Shown in pieces: positions 46,410-55,919 of a DNA stretch of 64,000 bases. Position 1 is the first letter of the stretch. Each line of letters begins with the position of its first letter. The notes beneath the pieces were generated by a model. That model was not told where the DNA came from. It saw only the letters and a program-made list of their open reading frames with translations, and did not search any database. Location of the stretch: NCBI RefSeq assembly GCF_900113925.1, contig NZ_FORD01000012.1, positions 1-64,000 on the forward strand. Direction: 5' to 3'. The position numbers were made by a program, and so were the translations under genes. This DNA comes from Nitrosomonas sp. Nm34. GTDB taxonomy: Bacteria > Pseudomonadota > Gammaproteobacteria > Burkholderiales > Nitrosomonadaceae.

Positions 46410-48896
46410 ATGAATCATCAGAAAAATATGACTAAACTACAAAAACCACTTGTCATTATAACTGGGGCTTCCGGAAATATAGGAGGTTCACTCTGTGATG
46501 CATTGAGAAAAAATTACTATGTGATTGGGCTTGATATCAATCCGTGTGATAAAGCAGATATCAGTATTGATTGCAATCTGACCTCGGAAAATTCCGTCAA
46601 ATCAGCTTTTAATGAGATACGCGCCCAGTATGGACAAAAAATTGCTGCCGTAATCCATTTAATCGCCTATTTCGATTTTACCGGGCAACCTAATCCTCTT
46701 TATCAAAGTGTCACCATTGAAGGTACCCAGCGTTTACTTACCATACTGCAAAACTTTGAAGTTGACCGATTCATCTTTTCTAGCACGATGTTGGTTCACG
46801 AACCAACTGTACCAGGACAAAAAATCAATGAGGGTATGCCGCTTAAGCCCCGCTGGGCTTATCCACAATCCAAGGTTGAAGCAGAAAAAGTCATCAAGCA
46901 GCAACATAATAAGATTCCTTACACCATTTTACGGTTGGCTGGTGTATATGATAACGATAGAGCGGTACCGACATTATCTCACCAGATAGCCAGAATTTAT
47001 GAACGCGACTTTAGAAGCCATCTTTATTCGGGCGATCTGATGGCCGGCCAGGCTCTTCTTCATAAAGAAGACATGGTAGAGCTATTCAAACGTGTAGTAG
47101 ACCGCCGCAAGAAATTACCGCACACCAACATTATGCTGGCTGGTGAGGATGAGGTGATGAGTTATCAGGAATTGCAAAATCGGATTGGTTATCTGATTTT
47201 TGGCAAGAAGGAATGGCAAACGGTAGATATTCCGGAATTTATTGCCAAGTCCGGTGTATGGCTTGAGGAACAGGCTGAGCCGATTGTTCCAGATACCATT
47301 GATCAGGGCAAAAAACCTTTTATCAAACCATTTATGATCGACCTGGCTTCTGATCATTACGATATCGATATCAGTCGGGCACGAAAATTACTGGATTGGC
47401 AACCGAAGCATAGGATCTATGATGGATTAAAAAATCTCATTGCTAGCCTGAAGAAAGATCCTGTTGCCTGGTACAAAAGAAACGGTGTTTTATTACCAGA
47501 CTGGGTACGAACAGCGCAAGAGAAAGATCTCAACGCAGACCAGATCAGACACAAACATGAAACAGAGTACTTTCGACAACATCACGAAAACCTTTGGGCG
47601 CATTTCCTCAATCTAGGTCTGGCTTTCTGGCTCATGACCGCTCCCTTTATCCTGGCATATGAATCGCAAGCTATGGTTTGGAGCAATGTTATTTCCGGTG
47701 TGGTACTGCTTATTTTATCGTTCATGTCCTTGTCGTGGCGTTTTGGTTTTGCTCGCTGGCTTTGTGGCGCAGTAGGCCTCTGGTTATTGAGTGCGCCCTT
47801 GATTTTCTGGGCACCAACCGCGGCTGCCTATCTCAACGACACGATTGTCGGTATGCTGGTTATGGGCTTTGCCGTTTTAACTCGACCTGTGCCCGGTGTT
47901 TCAGCCGTTGCTGCTCAAACCGGACCGACGATACCGCCAGGTTGGTCGTACTCCCCTTCTAGCTGGTTTCAGCGTTTGCCCATTATCATACTGGCGTTTA
48001 TTGGCTTCTTTATTTCCCGCTATTTGTGTGCTTACCAGCTTGGCCATATCGATGGTGTATGGGAGCCATTTTTTGCAGGTTCACCGCAAGATCCGCGTAA
48101 TGGAACTGAAGAAATAATCACTTCATCCATTTCAAAAGCTTGGCCAGTGCCCGATGCTGGCTTGGGAGCCATGACTTATGCATTAGAAATCCTGACCGGC
48201 ATGATAGGCTCGGCAAGGCGTTGGCGGACTATGCCATGGCTGGTGATATTATTTGGCATTATGATCGTGCCATTGGGTATTGTTTCCGTTTTTTTTATTA
48301 TCATTCAACCGATCTTGATCGGAACATGGTGCACGTTATGCTTGATTGCTGCAGTGGCAATGCTGATACAAATTCCTTATTCTATTGATGAATTGGTCGC
48401 GACGGGACAATTTCTATCCCGTAGAAAAAAACAGGGACGTTCCCTGATACACGTTTTTTTCCAAGGGGATACGGATGAAGGAAGACGGGAAGTAATTGAA
48501 GAAAATTTTGCACAAAGACCCTCAAAAATTTTCAAGGAAATATTAGAGGGCGGCGTGACTTTGCCCTGGAATTTAGTAATGTGCCTACCCATTGGAATCT
48601 GGCTGATGTTTACACGTATTACGCTCGATGCTGGAACAAGTATGGCCAATGCAGATCATTTAATTGGCTCACTTGTGTTGACCGTGGCGATTACTGCTCT
48701 GGCTGAATCGGGTCGTGCTATTCGATTTTTTCTCATACCACTTGGTTTAGCTTTATTAGTGGCGCCTTTCTTTTATGACACAAGTATTGGGTCACTCATT
48801 TCCAGCATATTTTGCGGCATACTTTTAATTATATTCAGTTTGCCACGCGGTCCCGTACACAGCCGTTATGGAACTTGGGATCGATTTATTGTTTGA
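46410..48896 (+). CDS. SDR epimerase-like / SPW repeat / VKOR / SPW fusion protein
   Basis: From ATG 46410 the protein is 828 residues. Residues 10-360 form an NAD-dependent epimerase-type SDR domain (TGASGNIGG, Y151xxxK155). After a linker come SPW-type membrane helices (about 398-500; WLMTAPFIL, WLLSAPLIFW), a vitamin K epoxide reductase-like domain (about 525-670; GTWC641TLC644L) and a final SPW-type segment ending GTWDRFIV. VKOR proteins re-oxidise periplasmic disulfide catalysts through a quinone. The SDR domain may give it another redox or sugar substrate. The TTG frame start at 46338 is unlikely; Met at 46428 is an alternative. Confidence 0.75.
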   Translation: MNHQKNMTKLQKPLVIITGASGNIGGSLCDALRKNYYVIGLDINPCDKADISIDCNLTSENSVKSAFNEIRAQYGQKIAAVIHLIAYFDFTGQPNPLYQSVTIEGTQRLLTILQNFEVDRFIFSSTMLVHEPTVPGQKINEGMPLKPRWAYPQSKVEAEKVIKQQHNKIPYTILRLAGVYDNDRAVPTLSHQIARIYERDFRSHLYSGDLMAGQALLHKEDMVELFKRVVDRRKKLPHTNIMLAGEDEVMSYQELQNRIGYLIFGKKEWQTVDIPEFIAKSGVWLEEQAEPIVPDTIDQGKKPFIKPFMIDLASDHYDIDISRARKLLDWQPKHRIYDGLKNLIASLKKDPVAWYKRNGVLLPDWVRTAQEKDLNADQIRHKHETEYFRQHHENLWAHFLNLGLAFWLMTAPFILAYESQAMVWSNVISGVVLLILSFMSLSWRFGFARWLCGAVGLWLLSAPLIFWAPTAAAYLNDTIVGMLVMGFAVLTRPVPGVSAVAAQTGPTIPPGWSYSPSSWFQRLPIIILAFIGFFISRYLCAYQLGHIDGVWEPFFAGSPQDPRNGTEEIITSSISKAWPVPDAGLGAMTYALEILTGMIGSARRWRTMPWLVILFGIMIVPLGIVSVFFIIIQPILIGTWCTLCLIAAVAMLIQIPYSIDELVATGQFLSRRKKQGRSLIHVFFQGDTDEGRREVIEENFAQRPSKIFKEILEGGVTLPWNLVMCLPIGIWLMFTRITLDAGTSMANADHLIGSLVLTVAITALAESGRAIRFFLIPLGLALLVAPFFYDTSIGSLISSIFCGILLIIFSLPRGPVHSRYGTWDRFIV

Positions 48897-48978
48897 ATCA
48901 TGCCAGTAACATGTGTCGGTGTAAAATCACTTGCTCCTGATAAAATTTTTGAGGTTTATGCGGCCTTAGCAAAAGTTT

Positions 48979-49908
48979 ATGAAAACATCAGTATTTTGGC
49001 AAACAAAACAGATAGTTGAAGGCTTGAAGTTTTTGTGTGAGATGTCCACTAGCGTACTCATAAACAGCAGAAGAGATGAAAAGCCAAAAGTGCGATACTC
49101 AACACCAGGGCATTTGTCGCCAAATTATGCTAGGCCGATCTGCTTATTCTGCAGTTTTGACGAAAAGAGCGTCATCCGGAAGAATGTATATTATTATCTT
49201 AGCAAGCTTAAGCTAGCGGGGTTCGATATCATTTTCATCAGCTCAAGCGAGATGATCTCGGATACAGATCTAAGGGAATGCTCGAAACTTTGTATAAGAA
49301 TAATTATACGGGAGAACAGGGGTTATGATTTTTATGGTTGGAAAATAGGATTGCAGGAATACCCTCAATATCATTTGCACAGTGCACTACTTCTAGCAAA
49401 TGATAGCGTTCTAGGGCCATTTTTCAGTATTAAAAATTTAATTGCAAGATTGGAAAATAATAGTGCTGATATTATAGGAATGACAGATTCTCTACATTTT
49501 CATCCCCATCTACAATCATACTTCCTCTATTGTAAAAAGACTGTCATAAATTCAGAGGAATTCGCCCAATTTTTTAGTAAAATTGAAGTATTAGAATTTA
49601 AGATGGCGATAATAAGAAAATATGAAGTCGGCTTTTCTCAATCATTTGGTCGTCGTTTTAAACTATCAGCTCTTTATAGCTTAGAAGGTATCTTAAATCA
49701 CATCCACTACGATAATAGACCAAAGTATTGGATAGATGCGACTACCTGCTTATGGAAGCCTCTCCTCACTGAATTTAACTTTCCTTTTCTCAAAAAAAAG
49801 CTTTTAATAAAAAGAGGGATAAATATCGAGGAAGTTTCAGAGATACTTGCGAGAAGTGGTTCAAATTATACTGTCGATATGCTGGCGGAGTATATCGTGT
49901 CTACTTGA
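48979..49908 (+). CDS. Rhamnan synthesis protein F-like (RgpF family) polysaccharide protein
   Basis: The 309-residue protein has the RgpF-family pattern RENRGYDFYGWKIGL, followed by LLLANDSVLGPFF, which are typical of proteins acting in rhamnose-containing polysaccharide synthesis. It is probably a cytoplasmic glycosyltransferase. It is AT-rich compared with neighbours and opens the surface-polysaccharide cluster. Transfer from outside is possible but unproven. Confidence 0.7.
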   Translation: MKTSVFWQTKQIVEGLKFLCEMSTSVLINSRRDEKPKVRYSTPGHLSPNYARPICLFCSFDEKSVIRKNVYYYLSKLKLAGFDIIFISSSEMISDTDLRECSKLCIRIIIRENRGYDFYGWKIGLQEYPQYHLHSALLLANDSVLGPFFSIKNLIARLENNSADIIGMTDSLHFHPHLQSYFLYCKKTVINSEEFAQFFSKIEVLEFKMAIIRKYEVGFSQSFGRRFKLSALYSLEGILNHIHYDNRPKYWIDATTCLWKPLLTEFNFPFLKKKLLIKRGINIEEVSEILARSGSNYTVDMLAEYIVST

Positions 49909-50074
49909 TTCTATAGTTTAATAAACGTAAACGCATCAAATTAAACTTCTAGTTTTTGTAGTCTACCCTGTTAAATTCAATCTCTGGATTCGGGATTATT
50001 CCCCTCGCGATAAGGTGCCTTTAATTGCCGTTTATCAAAATGATTTTGATATATCCAACGGAGTCTGCTTATCC

Positions 50075-51028
50075 TTAAATCAAGGCTTCACCGGTCAATC
50101 TTTCTAAGATGCGTAATGGAGAGCATGATGAATCATTCATCGCATCTGCCGGTAGATAGAATGTTTGGTCGAGACTGTGCTGTCCTCCCATCGCGCCATG
50201 CAGTACCAAATCGGTAAGAGCGATCCAGCTTGATCCAGCTGGGAATTCCATGATCTTGCGCGGTGCTGTTTGCTGATACTCTTTGTCACGGATACCAAGA
50301 GAGCGTAACGTGGCTATGTACTGGTCATATTTGGTTTTTGTTCCGTCAATCATACCAAGGTGAGCAAGTATAGAGGAAACCCAACTTGGTTTACTGATGC
50401 GTACAGCGGGCAGGAAACGGCGCACGAAGGGTTCGAATGGTTCACCGAGCTGCCAAATACGCGGTTGATTGGCAGGATTGATGTTGGTGAAGATGCGCAG
50501 CATACTGCGTCCTTGAGTGGGATATCCATAGCTTGAGTCGATGTGTAATGATTGGGTGCTGCTGCGAGATATCGGCCGATAAGTGGTTCGTTTACGGTCT
50601 AGCGCTAATTTGTAGCTAGGAAACAACTGCGTGATCACATTCTCGCCCCACTTGCTATAACGTGACAGGATTACCTCAAGGTCAGGACGCGCTGTATCTT
50701 TGACTTGGGCTCGCATCATTTTCCCTTTTACGTGTACGTAATGATATTTCTTGATGCGGCCATGTGCTGGATCGAAAATGATTGTTGGCCGGCCATCCTC
50801 GACATCGGGCACTCGTGTCAATATATTCGATGTATTCGAGATCAATTCTTGCTCTCGCTCAGATAACTCGAATCCGCTTCGGGGCAAGTAGATAACTCCT
50901 CCCGCTTCCAATATTTCGATGGCTTTGCTCCGTACCTCAGGCATTGATAGATCGGTTCCCGGCCGAATTGTCAGCATTCTCACAATTTCAGTTTCTTCGA
51001 CTAGGGAAATATGTTCCTTACTTACCAT
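50075..51028 (-). CDS. kdoO: Kdo 3-hydroxylase
   Basis: From ATG 51028 (AAGGA about 6 nt upstream; an earlier ATG at 51046 lacks one) the protein is 317 residues. It has the Fe(II)/2-oxoglutarate dioxygenase HxD in SLHIDSSYGYP and the Kdo-hydroxylase blocks GGVIYLPRSGFEL, GRIKKYHYVHVKGKM and SWIALTDLVLHGAMGGQ. KdoO hydroxylates Kdo in lipid A-core to Ko. It is the only leftward gene inside the polysaccharide cluster until 61.8 kb, consistent with separate expression. Confidence 0.82.
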   Translation of the reverse strand: MVSKEHISLVEETEIVRMLTIRPGTDLSMPEVRSKAIEILEAGGVIYLPRSGFELSEREQELISNTSNILTRVPDVEDGRPTIIFDPAHGRIKKYHYVHVKGKMMRAQVKDTARPDLEVILSRYSKWGENVITQLFPSYKLALDRKRTTYRPISRSSTQSLHIDSSYGYPTQGRSMLRIFTNINPANQPRIWQLGEPFEPFVRRFLPAVRISKPSWVSSILAHLGMIDGTKTKYDQYIATLRSLGIRDKEYQQTAPRKIMEFPAGSSWIALTDLVLHGAMGGQHSLDQTFYLPADAMNDSSCSPLRILERLTGEALI

Positions 51029-51303
51029 AACAGTTCCTTGATTCATCTAGAAATATAAACAAGCTGCAAGCCAAGTAAATATCACCACATTGCCATCTTT
51101 TTGTCCAGATAAATTGTTTTGATTTCAATTCCGTGCCATGTAGTAACATGTTAGTGTTGGGTCTGTTGAAGAAGCCATTTGCTACCATGATTTATTAACC
51201 CCTGGTTCCTTAGTTGAGCAGGATACAAAAAAATTAAGATCTTCGCTCAGCCCAGGGTTAATCTAATTTCAGCATTTTGAATGAATACTTTAGAAAATAT
51301 TGA

Positions 51304-52593
51304 ATGAAAGCGCTTTTCTTTCTTCGCCATTACAATGATATTGATCATATTACCCCGGTCATTTCCAAATGGGTTGAATCCGGTCATACTTGTGACGTCA
51401 TTCTGATAGGCCATCCGAAATTTCGGGATGATTATCGCATTCAGTATTTAGCCAGTCTGGCGGCTGTGCGCGTTGCTCATATACGAGAGCTGTTGCCAGC
51501 ACTCATCTATGCTGTATGGCGAATGCAAACGCTGTTATTGAGCCATAGTTTAAGACGCTCGTTTATAGGACCCTTTGCTGTTGCCTTGTGTAGAATTTTT
51601 GATGATGAGCGACGAGCAAACACTTGGAGAAGTACTGCTCATCAACTGTTAAGATATGGTTTTGTAAATCTGGATAAGGGGGTGGTGGTATTTGACTGGA
51701 TTACCAAAAATTCGCCAGTATGTCTGGAGTGGGTTGAAACAGTCGTCTCCATGGCCCACACCATGGGCTTAGGCACAGTATCGCTCCCTCACGGAGATAG
51801 TCCACATGCTAATCAATTGATACGGCATGGAGAATGGAATCTTCAGCCGAATACGCTCTATTCCGCTGGGCGAATATTTGACAAGCTTGTCGTGCCGAAT
51901 GAATTATGTGCTAAACGCTTCTATCCCTTCATGACTGATCATTCATTAGCAATACTGGGCTCGCCGCGCTATTGCGATGAATGGCTCGCTAAATTGAAGG
52001 AGTTGCTACCTTCTGCACCACTGACAGGTTCCAGCAACCAGCTCAAAATAGTGATGTTCTTGAGAAAGGATGATTTCACCATTTTTTGGGAAGAAGTCGG
52101 GGAGGTTATTCGAATGATGGCTGCTTTCCCAGAAATTGTATTGGTGATCAAACCTCATACTCGTGGTGGCTGGAAACAATCTTTGACTAAAGATGCTTCC
52201 CTGCACCATTTGCCAAATGTGAGCATCGCTGGAGACTCCATTCACTCGGTTCACTTGATGAATTGGGCGGATGTCATTATCGATCTCGCAACTTCGGTAG
52301 TGTTTGAAGCGATCAAGGCAAAAAAACCAGTATTGGCAGCCGATTACCTGCATGCGGGCCGTTCTGCAGTCGCTGAGTTTATGCCGGAAACAGAGCTGCG
52401 ATGCCGTGATGACGTCTATCAAAAAATAAATGAATTTCTTTCTAATGGTTGCAGCTCTTTCTATGTCGAGAAGCATCGACAGCACTTTATCAAGGAAATG
52501 ATTGATGGTCATGATGTCGAGGTATTGCCGCGTTATGTAAGTTTGCTGGAGACGCAAGCACAAATACGTCTGATAAGGAAAGATAAAGCGTAA
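51304..52593 (+). CDS. Glycosyltransferase-like surface carbohydrate protein
   Basis: The 429-residue protein has a two-Rossmann (GT-B-like) layout: an N-terminal ALFFLRHYNDIDH start, central GTVSLPHGDSPH, then IVMFLRKDDFTIFW, LVIKPHTRGG and NWADVIIDLATSVVFEAI. The last blocks resemble capsule/CDP-glycerol-type transferases, where PH and the loop with Ser bind the nucleotide. No membrane segments. The acceptor is unknown. It lies between kdoO and a GT2 gene. Confidence 0.6.
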   Translation: MKALFFLRHYNDIDHITPVISKWVESGHTCDVILIGHPKFRDDYRIQYLASLAAVRVAHIRELLPALIYAVWRMQTLLLSHSLRRSFIGPFAVALCRIFDDERRANTWRSTAHQLLRYGFVNLDKGVVVFDWITKNSPVCLEWVETVVSMAHTMGLGTVSLPHGDSPHANQLIRHGEWNLQPNTLYSAGRIFDKLVVPNELCAKRFYPFMTDHSLAILGSPRYCDEWLAKLKELLPSAPLTGSSNQLKIVMFLRKDDFTIFWEEVGEVIRMMAAFPEIVLVIKPHTRGGWKQSLTKDASLHHLPNVSIAGDSIHSVHLMNWADVIIDLATSVVFEAIKAKKPVLAADYLHAGRSAVAEFMPETELRCRDDVYQKINEFLSNGCSSFYVEKHRQHFIKEMIDGHDVEVLPRYVSLLETQAQIRLIRKDKA

Positions 52594-52747
52594 TAATAAT
52601 TTGAAGCGATCTCGATCTGATCTTAGAATTAGCTAATTGGAAGAACTAGCGATCCCTGGCGCGGTCTTTCAGAGTGAATGGATAGCCCGAGCACAAAAAT
52701 GGAGGAGGTATGCATTGTTTGGTTGCTTGCAATTTGAGTAAGTTATC

Positions 52748-53821
52748 ATGAGTAGACCGATGGCGTCTTCCGACACATCAATTGATGTCGTGATTCCTGT
52801 CTACAATGCACCTGATTTGACTCGGCGCTGCATCGATTCTGTCGTGGCCTGTCTTGGCAATTCCATCAGGCGTATTTTAATTCAGGATGATGCTTCCACC
52901 AGTGAGACACGGCAGATGCTAGATAACTTGCCGTACGATTGCGTGGATGTCTATCATGCAAAAAATAATCAGGGCTTTGGTTTATCAGTGAATGAAGCAG
53001 TTAATCGATCTGATGCTTTCTATGTATTAATTCTTAATTCAGATACTGAAATAAGCCATGATTTCCTGCCATTGCTATGTGCAGCATTAGCGGCTGATGC
53101 TAAGTTAGCAGCTATCATTCCAGCGGGCAACAGTTATGCCAAATTTAATCTGGATCAATATTTACTGCAAGAAGGTGGCTATATTGCAACCTATTATCTT
53201 CGAGGACATGCCATTATGATTCGTCGTGATGTTTTTCAGGAAATGGGGGGCTTCGATCCTGTATTTGGGCGCGGTTATTATGAAGATATTGATCTTGGCC
53301 GTCGGCTTGATCTTCGTGGTTGGCGCTTTGGTGTGCATCCCGACGCTCATATTTACCATAAAGTGGGCGGCTCTTTTGGCCGTGGACGAGCCTTCCAGAA
53401 ACTCATAAAGCGTAATCGCACTATATATCTTTCACGCTACCCCAAAGCGCGGCAGAATATACTTCTGCTCTCGGGAGATTGTTCATTGGAAGACTTTCCT
53501 TCGTCGGCTCTTGATGCAATTGAGAATGTATTCCATCAAGGGGGTTATGTACATTGGCTTATCCCGACACTATCTCCCACATTGCTTTGCTTGCAGATGT
53601 ATAGTCAGCCCTTATGCTTAAGTACGTTAATCAGTGTAGTTCTTCGTGGTTGGTGGCGGGTAGACAGACGTATTACAGGAATTTGGATGATGCCTGGCAT
53701 TCCACTTTTGTTGCGCGTCTTACTGGCATCTTGGGGCCGTGCATTTGGATTGGAAATAAAAGAGCTACCGTTTAAAGAAAAGACAATACAAGATTGTTCA
53801 GTCAGATTACTTTCCAAGTAA
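52748..53821 (+). CDS. GT2-family glycosyltransferase
   Basis: The 357-residue protein has a GT-A fold: DVVIPVYNAPDLTRRCIDSV at the N-terminus, ILIQDDASTSETR, the metal-binding LILNSDTEIS and GGFDPVFGRGYYEDIDLGRRL (acceptor-side ED motif). It transfers a sugar from a nucleotide donor onto a lipid-linked or LPS acceptor at the inner membrane face. The C-terminal 110 residues are hydrophobic and may bind the membrane. Confidence 0.85.
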   Translation: MSRPMASSDTSIDVVIPVYNAPDLTRRCIDSVVACLGNSIRRILIQDDASTSETRQMLDNLPYDCVDVYHAKNNQGFGLSVNEAVNRSDAFYVLILNSDTEISHDFLPLLCAALAADAKLAAIIPAGNSYAKFNLDQYLLQEGGYIATYYLRGHAIMIRRDVFQEMGGFDPVFGRGYYEDIDLGRRLDLRGWRFGVHPDAHIYHKVGGSFGRGRAFQKLIKRNRTIYLSRYPKARQNILLLSGDCSLEDFPSSALDAIENVFHQGGYVHWLIPTLSPTLLCLQMYSQPLCLSTLISVVLRGWWRVDRRITGIWMMPGIPLLLRVLLASWGRAFGLEIKELPFKEKTIQDCSVRLLSK

Positions 53822-54587
53822 TTTGCCCATATCATGGAATAAAAGAAAGAGTAGATAAACAGTTCATTTATCGAGGCTTCTTGTTGATCGTTGTATCTCT
53901 GATATCACCTTATTTATAGCTAATTCCTATTTGCGTTATAAAACGAATCAGTGAAATAAAAAACTGTTAATTCTCATAAATTAATCTATTTTATCTACTC
54001 ATATAAAGCTTATACCTACGTATTTATACGTATTCACATATGCGTTGTTTTAAGATAATTTGTAAATGAGCTATAGAGTAAAAAAACAGAGGAAAAGTGT
54101 GTCCTCTTAGATAGTAGTAAAATAAGAAAGTAAATACACTCCCTTATGCAACCTATACAGCTTGATCATGAGCAGCATTTTATGCCGTGCTTAGGAGAGT
54201 ATCAGCAAATTAGCATCTTAACGTTATGACGAAAATTCTCACGAGATTTTCACAATTCAAAGATTACACTTTTTCAGTCAACCAGATTGGTATCGGGAAC
54301 GTTTTCCATATAATGAATATTTTGCGTATTAAGGCATTTATTTTTATAAGATAGCTAATCCATTTTTATAGATTAACCCACATTCATTTTTTTATGGCGT
54401 AGAAGGAAAGTGTATCTATTTATGAGACAAGTACATAGAATAACTATTTTGCATATTTGTGATTTAAAAAGCGGGATGAATTAGAGAAGGAAATCGCGTT
54501 CTCTAGAGCAGGAACAAGTAAGTGTTGTAGCAAGAGCTAGCTCAAGTCATCATATATCTGTTTAATGCGAATGGAGAAAAAACTGCA
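53822..54587. other. AT-rich gene-free stretch
   Basis: No gene is seen in 766 bp. It contains TACGTATTTATACGTA at 54016-54031. It probably includes the promoter for the ATP-grasp/PLD/NeuB unit, but none could be picked with confidence. Confidence 0.45.
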
Positions 54588-55919
54588 ATGGAAAAATTGG
54601 ATTTAGGCATAGACAGGATCACGCGTGATCTGAGTGGTGCGTTCTTGATCTTGCCCAGGCTATCCGATGATGATACGGCAGCTACTTTAATCCATCGATA
54701 CTTTCAGCGTGAAGTCTGGGATGAAATCAGAATGGTTGATCGCCTGATAATGTATGCAGCGCTTCCATTAGTGCCATTCGTGATCATTTTGCTGACAATA
54801 GTCTTCACCACACTTAATGGACGCTTTATCAAAAAGCGAACAGGTAAGGGAATAATCAGGCAAATTTACGAGCAAATCAGGCTTGCTACCCGATATGCAA
54901 TCCTATCTCCCTGGTACTACATTTTTGAACTGCACGATGAGGATAAGAGAGAACACGCAGGTGAATATCTTAATCGCTTTGAAATAAAAGCAGGTATTTA
55001 TAAGTTATTACGTAAATACAATGGTGGTCTCCCCATTCCCGTTGAGCGTACTACAGCGTATATCAAGGATAAAGCATGTCTTAAGGCTCGCTGTAATGAT
55101 AAAGGTATTGCAACCACACCTATCTTTTGGATCTTTGAGAAAAGACAAATCAGAAAAATAGATTGGCAGGATGAAAAACTGCCCGAAATTGACCTTTTCG
55201 TAAAACCGTTAGCCGGACAGGGTGGAGGAGGTACTTCGCGCTGGGATTATCTCGGTTCGGGGCAATACCGAGGTGGCGATGGAAAGGTCGCGACGGGAGA
55301 GCAATTAATTGAGTACTTACGAACAGCCTCAGAGCACAAGACTTATCTGGTGCAACCACGGCTCATAAACCACAGGGAAATCACTGATCTTGCCAATGGC
55401 ACGCTGGCCACTATTCGTGTGATGAGCTGCCGTAATGAGTCAGATAACTACGAGGTGACCGATGCGGTTTTTCGTATGGCGCGAAACAGCAAAACTGTCG
55501 TCGACAATTACCATGCCGGTGGCATTGCAGCCAATGTCGACATTCAGACGGGTGAACTAGGCAGAGGCACTCGCGGAGCCTGGGGAACAGTTGCAGATGG
55601 ATGGTACGATCGGCATCCGGAAACCAATGTGCCCATCCTGCATCGCAAGCTTCCGTGCTGGCCTGAATTGATCCGTTTTGTGCAGGATGCTCATGGTTGT
55701 CTTTTTTCTGATCAGGTGGTAATCGGCTGGGATGTTGCTATACTCGACACCGGTCCTTGCTTAATCGAGGCGAATAAAGCGCCTGATTTAGATATCATTC
55801 AACGTACGAGGAATGGACCTGTTGGCAATGAGCGACTTGGTAAGTTGTTGGCATTTAATTTGAGACGAACAATCGAAGCTAAATATGCTCCCCTGGAGGT
55901 AAATTCATTATGCAAATGA
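54588..55919 (+). CDS. Sugar-transfer-associated ATP-grasp protein
   Basis: The 443-residue protein has a membrane segment at about 55-75 and a C-terminal ATP-grasp domain (about 160-430): LFVKPLAGQGGGGTSRWDY (nucleotide-binding loop), HREITDLANGTLATIRV, GWDVAILDTGPCLIEANKAPD (metal-binding Glu and Asn). It resembles the ATP-grasp proteins found in sugar-polymer clusters, which may attach amino acids or similar acids to sugars. The PLD-like gene overlaps its end by 10 nt, with GGAGGT for that gene inside this one. Confidence 0.8.
   Translation: MEKLDLGIDRITRDLSGAFLILPRLSDDDTAATLIHRYFQREVWDEIRMVDRLIMYAALPLVPFVIILLTIVFTTLNGRFIKKRTGKGIIRQIYEQIRLATRYAILSPWYYIFELHDEDKREHAGEYLNRFEIKAGIYKLLRKYNGGLPIPVERTTAYIKDKACLKARCNDKGIATTPIFWIFEKRQIRKIDWQDEKLPEIDLFVKPLAGQGGGGTSRWDYLGSGQYRGGDGKVATGEQLIEYLRTASEHKTYLVQPRLINHREITDLANGTLATIRVMSCRNESDNYEVTDAVFRMARNSKTVVDNYHAGGIAANVDIQTGELGRGTRGAWGTVADGWYDRHPETNVPILHRKLPCWPELIRFVQDAHGCLFSDQVVIGWDVAILDTGPCLIEANKAPDLDIIQRTRNGPVGNERLGKLLAFNLRRTIEAKYAPLEVNSLCK

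Noticed and set aside
54588-55919. Calling the ATP-grasp protein a RimK-type glutamate ligase
   Set aside because: The membrane segment, the location among sugar genes and the GQGGGGTSRW loop fit the sugar-transfer ATP-grasp group better.
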